Assembly (NCBI GenBank): GCA_026196495.1
Contig: JAPHSY010000021.1
Location: 1-64,000 of the forward strand
Reading direction: 5' to 3'
Source: Magnetovibrio sp.
Lineage (GTDB): Bacteria; Pseudomonadota; Alphaproteobacteria; Rhodospirillales; Magnetovibrionaceae
DNA length: 64,000 bases
Shown here: in pieces, positions 60,344-64,000 of the stretch
Layout: each line of letters starts with the position of its first letter
Numbering within the stretch: position 1 is the first letter of the stretch
Position numbers and translations under genes: made by a program
Notes under the pieces: model-generated
Told to the model about the DNA's origin: nothing
Seen by the model: only the letters and a program-made list of their open reading frames with translations
The model's database searches: none

Positions 60344-60931
60344 ATGTCGGTCAAAGTCAAGAAAACCAAAGACGTTGCGACGCCAGAAACGCACGCTGCA
60401 GAACCAAAATCCACAATGGAAAGCCGTCTGCAACACCCGTTATTAACACTGCGAGAAGAAGTCGATCATCTGTTTGATAACTTCTTTTCCGGTTTTGCCT
60501 TAGGCCCATTTGGTTCATCACGGCGCGACCCGATGCATGCACCGGCCTTTCGTCGTTTTGAAAATGCATTTTCCGGCCTAAGCAGTCCATTCGAAGGTTT
60601 GCACATGAAAACCGATGTGCGCGAAACCGATGATGTTTATCGCATTCAAGCCGAACTGCCGGGTTTGGATGAAAAGGACATCGAAGTTAGCGCTACGGAT
60701 GGCATGCTCACCATCACTGGTAAAAAAAATGAAGAAACCAAGGACGAAAAGGAAGACTACCATCTCACCGAACGCCACTATGGCACGGTGAAACGGAGCT
60801 TCCCAATCCCAGATGGAGTTGAACTCACCAAGGCCAAAGCCAGCTTTAAGAACGGTGTTTTGAACATCACTATTCCCAAACAAAAGCTGACTAAACCCAA
60901 AGCCAAAAAAATTCCCATCTCAGGTGATTGA
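60344..60931 (+). CDS. Small heat-shock protein (Hsp20/alpha-crystallin)
   Basis: A 195-residue Hsp20 that holds unfolding proteins. The N-terminal 80 residues are variable and Phe-rich; the alpha-crystallin domain runs from KTDVRETDDVYRIQAELPGLDEKDIEVSATDGMLTITGKK through KASFKNGVLNITIPK, and the C-terminal anchor is KKIPISGD (I-x-I motif). AGGAGG at six bases is a strong ribosome binding site that may be masked by the leader. Confidence 0.94.
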   Translation: MSVKVKKTKDVATPETHAAEPKSTMESRLQHPLLTLREEVDHLFDNFFSGFALGPFGSSRRDPMHAPAFRRFENAFSGLSSPFEGLHMKTDVRETDDVYRIQAELPGLDEKDIEVSATDGMLTITGKKNEETKDEKEDYHLTERHYGTVKRSFPIPDGVELTKAKASFKNGVLNITIPKQKLTKPKAKKIPISGD

Positions 60932-60943
60932 GGGCCTCAAATA

Positions 60944-60970
60944 CAAAGCCCGGTATTCGCCGGGCTTTGT
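60944..60970. terminator. Terminator between hsp20 and speE
   Basis: CAAAGCCCGG/CCGGGCTTTG stem with a 6-base loop between convergent genes; short T runs on both strands. Confidence 0.8.
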
Positions 60971-60977
60971 TATGTCT

Positions 60978-61823
60978 TTAGATGCACAAATCTATAATGA
61001 ACTGAGGCAAGGCAAATGCAGCTTTGTGGACTTCGGGTGTGTAGTAACGTGTCGTTAGGCTAGCAGCTTGAAAACGTTGATTGAGCGTTTCAACATCTAC
61101 ATTGCGCATTTCGCCATCATCTGTGCCCCACCCCAAGGCCATCATGCCGCCCACATAGGTCGGCACCACGGCTGTATAAAAACCATTATCGACAAAGGAC
61201 TTGCCCATCCGCTGATAGGTGTTGGTGACTTCATCGCCTTGGTAAAACGGAACACCATTTTGGGTTACGAGGACGCCACCGTCTTTCAAACAACGATGGC
61301 AATCAGCATAAAAGCTCTCAGTAAAAAGAACTTCACCCGGACCGATGGGATCTGTGGAATCAACAATGATGACGTCAAAACGTTTGTCTGTTTCCGCCAC
61401 AAATTTGACCCCGTCCGCAATCACCAAATCCGTACGTGGATCATCAAACGCCCCATTGGAAATTTCTGGAAGATATTCCAAGCTTAAGTCAACAACAGAC
61501 CGATCCAATTCGACCATTGTCGCGCGCTCAATAGACTTGTGACGTAATGCTTCACGCAAGATACCACCATCGCCACCACCAATAATCAAAACGTCGGTAA
61601 CATCCCCCTTCGCCAAGACTGGCACATGGGTCAGCATTTCGTGATAGACGTATTCATCTCTCGTTGTGACTTGAACAATATTGTCCAAGGCCATGACACG
61701 GCCATAGATCGGCGTATCGAAAATCACCAAATCTTGGTGTTCTGTTTTTTCATGAAACAGAACTTTGGTAACCTCGAAGCTTTGCGAATATCCATTGTGG
61801 AGGATTTCGTCAAAACGCTTCAC
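60978..61823 (-). CDS. speE: Spermidine synthase
   Basis: A 281-residue aminopropyltransferase that makes spermidine from putrescine and decarboxylated SAM. Motifs: QDLVIFDTPIYGRVMALDNIVQVTTRDEYVYHEMLTHVPVLA, VLIIGGGDGGILREALRHKSIERATMVELD, FDVIIVDSTDPIGPGEVLFTESFY (catalytic Asp). Its start overlaps the speD stop by four bases. Confidence 0.96.
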   Translation of the reverse strand: MKRFDEILHNGYSQSFEVTKVLFHEKTEHQDLVIFDTPIYGRVMALDNIVQVTTRDEYVYHEMLTHVPVLAKGDVTDVLIIGGGDGGILREALRHKSIERATMVELDRSVVDLSLEYLPEISNGAFDDPRTDLVIADGVKFVAETDKRFDVIIVDSTDPIGPGEVLFTESFYADCHRCLKDGGVLVTQNGVPFYQGDEVTNTYQRMGKSFVDNGFYTAVVPTYVGGMMALGWGTDDGEMRNVDVETLNQRFQAASLTTRYYTPEVHKAAFALPQFIIDLCI

Positions 61824-62290
61824 TTGATGACACCTCGCCTGTGAGTGGAAACGTCCATATCTTCAGGCTGGAATGCCTTCTTAATAGCAGGCAGCGCATC
61901 CTTGGGATTGCAATCGCCGCACATAAAAATGTCGATCGCCGCATAGGATTTTTCCGGCCACGTATGGATGGAGATATGACTTTCCGCCAACACCACAACA
62001 CCAGATACGCCTGAGTACGGTGAAAAGTGATGGAAATGGCTGTGCAAAATCGTTGCACCGGCGGCCAATGCGCCTGTGTTCAGCGCATCCTCAATAATCT
62101 TAGGATCATCAAGGTTCACAGCACCCCATAATTCAACTAAGACATGGTTGCCCGCATAGCGAACACCGTCTTGTTCGATAAAGTAATCTTTGGTGTTGTC
62201 CACCACTGGATAGAGAGGCTGGGGAGTTATTTGCTTTTCAGCAACCTCCTCCAGGTTCGTAGCCAATTCAGCAAGCGCGGATTTGTCCAT
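61820..62290 (-). CDS. speD: S-adenosylmethionine decarboxylase proenzyme
   Basis: A 156-residue SpeD proenzyme, of the small bacterial type with an extended N-terminus. Self-cleavage at the Ser in VVLAESHISIHTWPEKSYAAIDIFMCGDCNP would yield the pyruvoyl cofactor. It supplies decarboxylated SAM to SpeE, with which it is translationally coupled. Confidence 0.96.
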   Translation of the reverse strand: MDKSALAELATNLEEVAEKQITPQPLYPVVDNTKDYFIEQDGVRYAGNHVLVELWGAVNLDDPKIIEDALNTGALAAGATILHSHFHHFSPYSGVSGVVVLAESHISIHTWPEKSYAAIDIFMCGDCNPKDALPAIKKAFQPEDMDVSTHRRGVIK

Positions 62291-62421
62291 CTACACGTCC
62301 ATAAATTAGAGTAACCCGAAAGGGATAATCGCCGCTAAATACGCCAATGCGCATAGTGGATCAAGCAAAATTCTTGAAAAATGATACAGATTTAAAACAT
62401 TGCTTACAGACAGGCACTTAC

Positions 62422-64000
62422 TCAGTACAGAGAGCTCAATTGTCCATCGTTTACACGCTCGCGATACAGCTCCATAAACCCTTGAAAATTCTCAACTTTT
62501 TCAACAATTGGCTCTAGACCTCTAAAGTCCACCAAGCCTGTTTCCGGCGGCTCGGCAATCAACTTAAAGGCATCTGCATACGGCCCGTTCACCATAGCAT
62601 CCCCAAAATTGTCCTGGGTTCGGGCGATGGCAACTTCATTTCCGTCCAGGGTGTATGCAATGGCCAGGGCTAAAACCACAGCGGCTTGCATATCATCAAT
62701 AGGTTTGCGTGGACGAATACCCAATTCACGGGTTAGCTTCGCCAGCGATTTGGATGCATTTTTCCAATCCCCCGCATCCCAATATATGCCTGAGCGCAAC
62801 AACTCGGCCTCTCGCCCCACTTCAGAGAGCAACAATTCCAGTGCTTTTTCAGTTTCCCCCAAGCCAATATGGGCCTGTGCCCGCAACAACTGGCGTTGCG
62901 ACTTCAGATCATTTTCAAGGTTAGGTGTATCCGTAACATTCAAGGTGCTGATGGCACTATCATACTGACGATCAAACAATTGGATCAAAGCCAACCGCGC
63001 CCCCACACGTGATTTCAGTTCACCTTTTAAGCGAAATTCGATTTGCGATTCCAGCAGTGCCGCAGCCCGATCAAGGAGATCAACCCCGACCAAACGATCG
63101 GCAAGGTTACGGATCATCTCATCACCCAGTTCACCCGGTGGTGTCAATTCCCGGAATTCATCATAAAGGGCAATGGCCGTCACAGGCGGCAAAACATCTG
63201 CCCCATTTTCCAAATAAAGCTTATGGAACGCATCACTCATTTGCTTGGTGACTTGGTTGGTACTTTCATGATCCGGGAAATATGTTGCAGCCTGACGCAA
63301 TGTACGCAATCCATCACGGAATAGTTTTTGTTCCAGGTACAAAGTTCCCAAACGACGCAACAATTTGAATTCAAAGTCATCGCCGCGCCAAACGAAACGC
63401 AGTTTTTCATACTCTTCAATTGCATCTGCTGGCGTGTAGTGTTCCAGTTTCAACAGCAGTTCCGTTCGGGCCACAGCAGCACGTGCACGTGATGGACGGT
63501 GTCGCCCTTCCATCACACCTTCCCAATCGGCAACGGCCCCTTCGTCATCACCACTGACTTCTTTGACGCGCCCGGCAACCAATTCAATTTGATCACGTTG
63601 TGCACGCGTTGGATTGTCAACACTAAGCACTTCCAAATATTGACTAGCCTGCTTTACGTCACCCAATTCAATGGCAGCATCCGCGACCAACGTTGCCATC
63701 GGCATTTTGATGGCTTTGGGATACGGCTGTGTGATGGCCCCTGTTTGACGAATTTCATAAGCTGAATCAGGTAATTTCCCTTCACCCGCAATCACAGCAG
63801 CACGCCAAAACGTGGCTTCATCAAATTCATCAAGCTTTGAATTAAACAGGGCTTCACGGGCATCGGCCATACGCCCCATCAACCAACTGGCCGCTCCCTT
63901 AACCAATAGATATTCTGGTTCTTGCACATAGTCGGGGTTTACCCGAACCATTTCGTGAAGCAAGCCAACAGTTTCGGCGTTAAATCCATTTGAGAATAAG
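62422..64000 (-). CDS. Large TPR-repeat protein, 5' end outside the window
   Basis: At least 525 residues of a helical-repeat protein. The frame is open to the right edge (LFSNGFNAETVG precedes the track start TTG), so the gene continues outside. Repeated helix pairs are visible: AREALFNSKLDEFDEATFWRAAVIAGE, LGDVKQASQYLEVLSVDNPTRAQRDQIELVAGRVKEVSGDDEGAVADWEGVM, FRDGLRTLRQAATYFPDHESTNQVTKQMSDAFHKLY, LDRAAALLESQIEFR. Such proteins are often exported scaffolds; no signal is in view. Similar TPR proteins near flagellar clusters of Rhodospirillales are recalled but not verified. Confidence 0.7.
   Translation of the reverse strand, partial: LFSNGFNAETVGLLHEMVRVNPDYVQEPEYLLVKGAASWLMGRMADAREALFNSKLDEFDEATFWRAAVIAGEGKLPDSAYEIRQTGAITQPYPKAIKMPMATLVADAAIELGDVKQASQYLEVLSVDNPTRAQRDQIELVAGRVKEVSGDDEGAVADWEGVMEGRHRPSRARAAVARTELLLKLEHYTPADAIEEYEKLRFVWRGDDFEFKLLRRLGTLYLEQKLFRDGLRTLRQAATYFPDHESTNQVTKQMSDAFHKLYLENGADVLPPVTAIALYDEFRELTPPGELGDEMIRNLADRLVGVDLLDRAAALLESQIEFRLKGELKSRVGARLALIQLFDRQYDSAISTLNVTDTPNLENDLKSQRQLLRAQAHIGLGETEKALELLLSEVGREAELLRSGIYWDAGDWKNASKSLAKLTRELGIRPRKPIDDMQAAVVLALAIAYTLDGNEVAIARTQDNFGDAMVNGPYADAFKLIAEPPETGLVDFRGLEPIVEKVENFQGFMELYRERVNDGQLSSLY

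Noticed and set aside
1-64000. CRISPR array, tRNA, rRNA, tmRNA, prophage or integrase
   Set aside because: No repeat-spacer pattern, cloverleaf-like gene or recombinase reading frame was recognised on either strand.

Overview
The window looks like a chromosomal segment of a free-living, flagellated alphaproteobacterium, most like the marine Rhodospirillales. This placement is an inference from gene content: TrcR/DUF1013 and DUF1192 beside a PIG3-type quinone oxidoreductase, COQ9, a split three-gene pntA1-pntA2-pntB transhydrogenase, CckA downstream of flhB, a separate FlhB C-terminal paralogue, and a GTTC-N7-GTTC LexA-type box upstream of recA. No rRNA, tRNA, CRISPR array, integrase or phage gene was found. 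The first gene (porin) and the last gene (TPR protein) are cut by the window edges.

Layout. 1-6.1 kb: porin C-terminus, DUF1192, quinone oxidoreductase, trcR, an exported isochorismatase-like hydrolase, a DUF2189 membrane protein and an AEC transporter. 6.2-10 kb: prpE and a divergent acyl-CoA ligase. 10-12.2 kb: small proteins (an SPFH-tail membrane protein, a zinc ribbon, two divergent YdcH/DUF465 paralogues) and a DsbA-like isomerase. 12.2-19.7 kb: degenerate GGDEF protein, purEK, EamA transporter with a divergent LysR regulator, COQ9, peptide deformylase, S21. 19.8-34 kb: PhnA-like protein, small histidine kinase, ferredoxin, pnt operon, DUF3108 protein, PepF-type peptidase, FadD-type ligase, a coupled AEC-EamA transporter pair and pyruvate kinase. 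34-43 kb: CheZ-like protein, tandem cyclophilins, single-domain response regulator, MFS/AraC divergent pair, alaS and recA.

43.2-51.2 kb is the accessory region. It holds a periplasmic binding protein next to a membrane histidine kinase, a RadD-like SF2 helicase, a second binding protein, a 4-TM/HAD fusion protein and a degenerate RAYT-type transposase. The last 171 bp of the helicase gene occur twice, as imperfect direct repeats flanking the second binding-protein gene. Nine of the 11 differences are silent (one of them TAA to TGA), so the duplicate diverged as part of a working gene before it ended up here. This suggests import of a gene-end replacement cassette and is the most unusual structure in the window.

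51.3-60.2 kb: cckA and the minus-strand flagellar operon flgB-flgC-fliE-fliQ-fliR-flhB-cckA face a plus-strand flhX, small coiled-coil gene, fliO and fliP. The flgB side has a sigma-54-like promoter. 60.3-64 kb: hsp20 with a possible RNA switch over its ribosome binding site, the speD-speE spermidine pathway, and a TPR protein.

Two general traits stand out. Five convergent gene pairs end with stop codons sharing exactly four bases, and many divergent intergenic regions contain near-perfect inverted repeats that look like operators.
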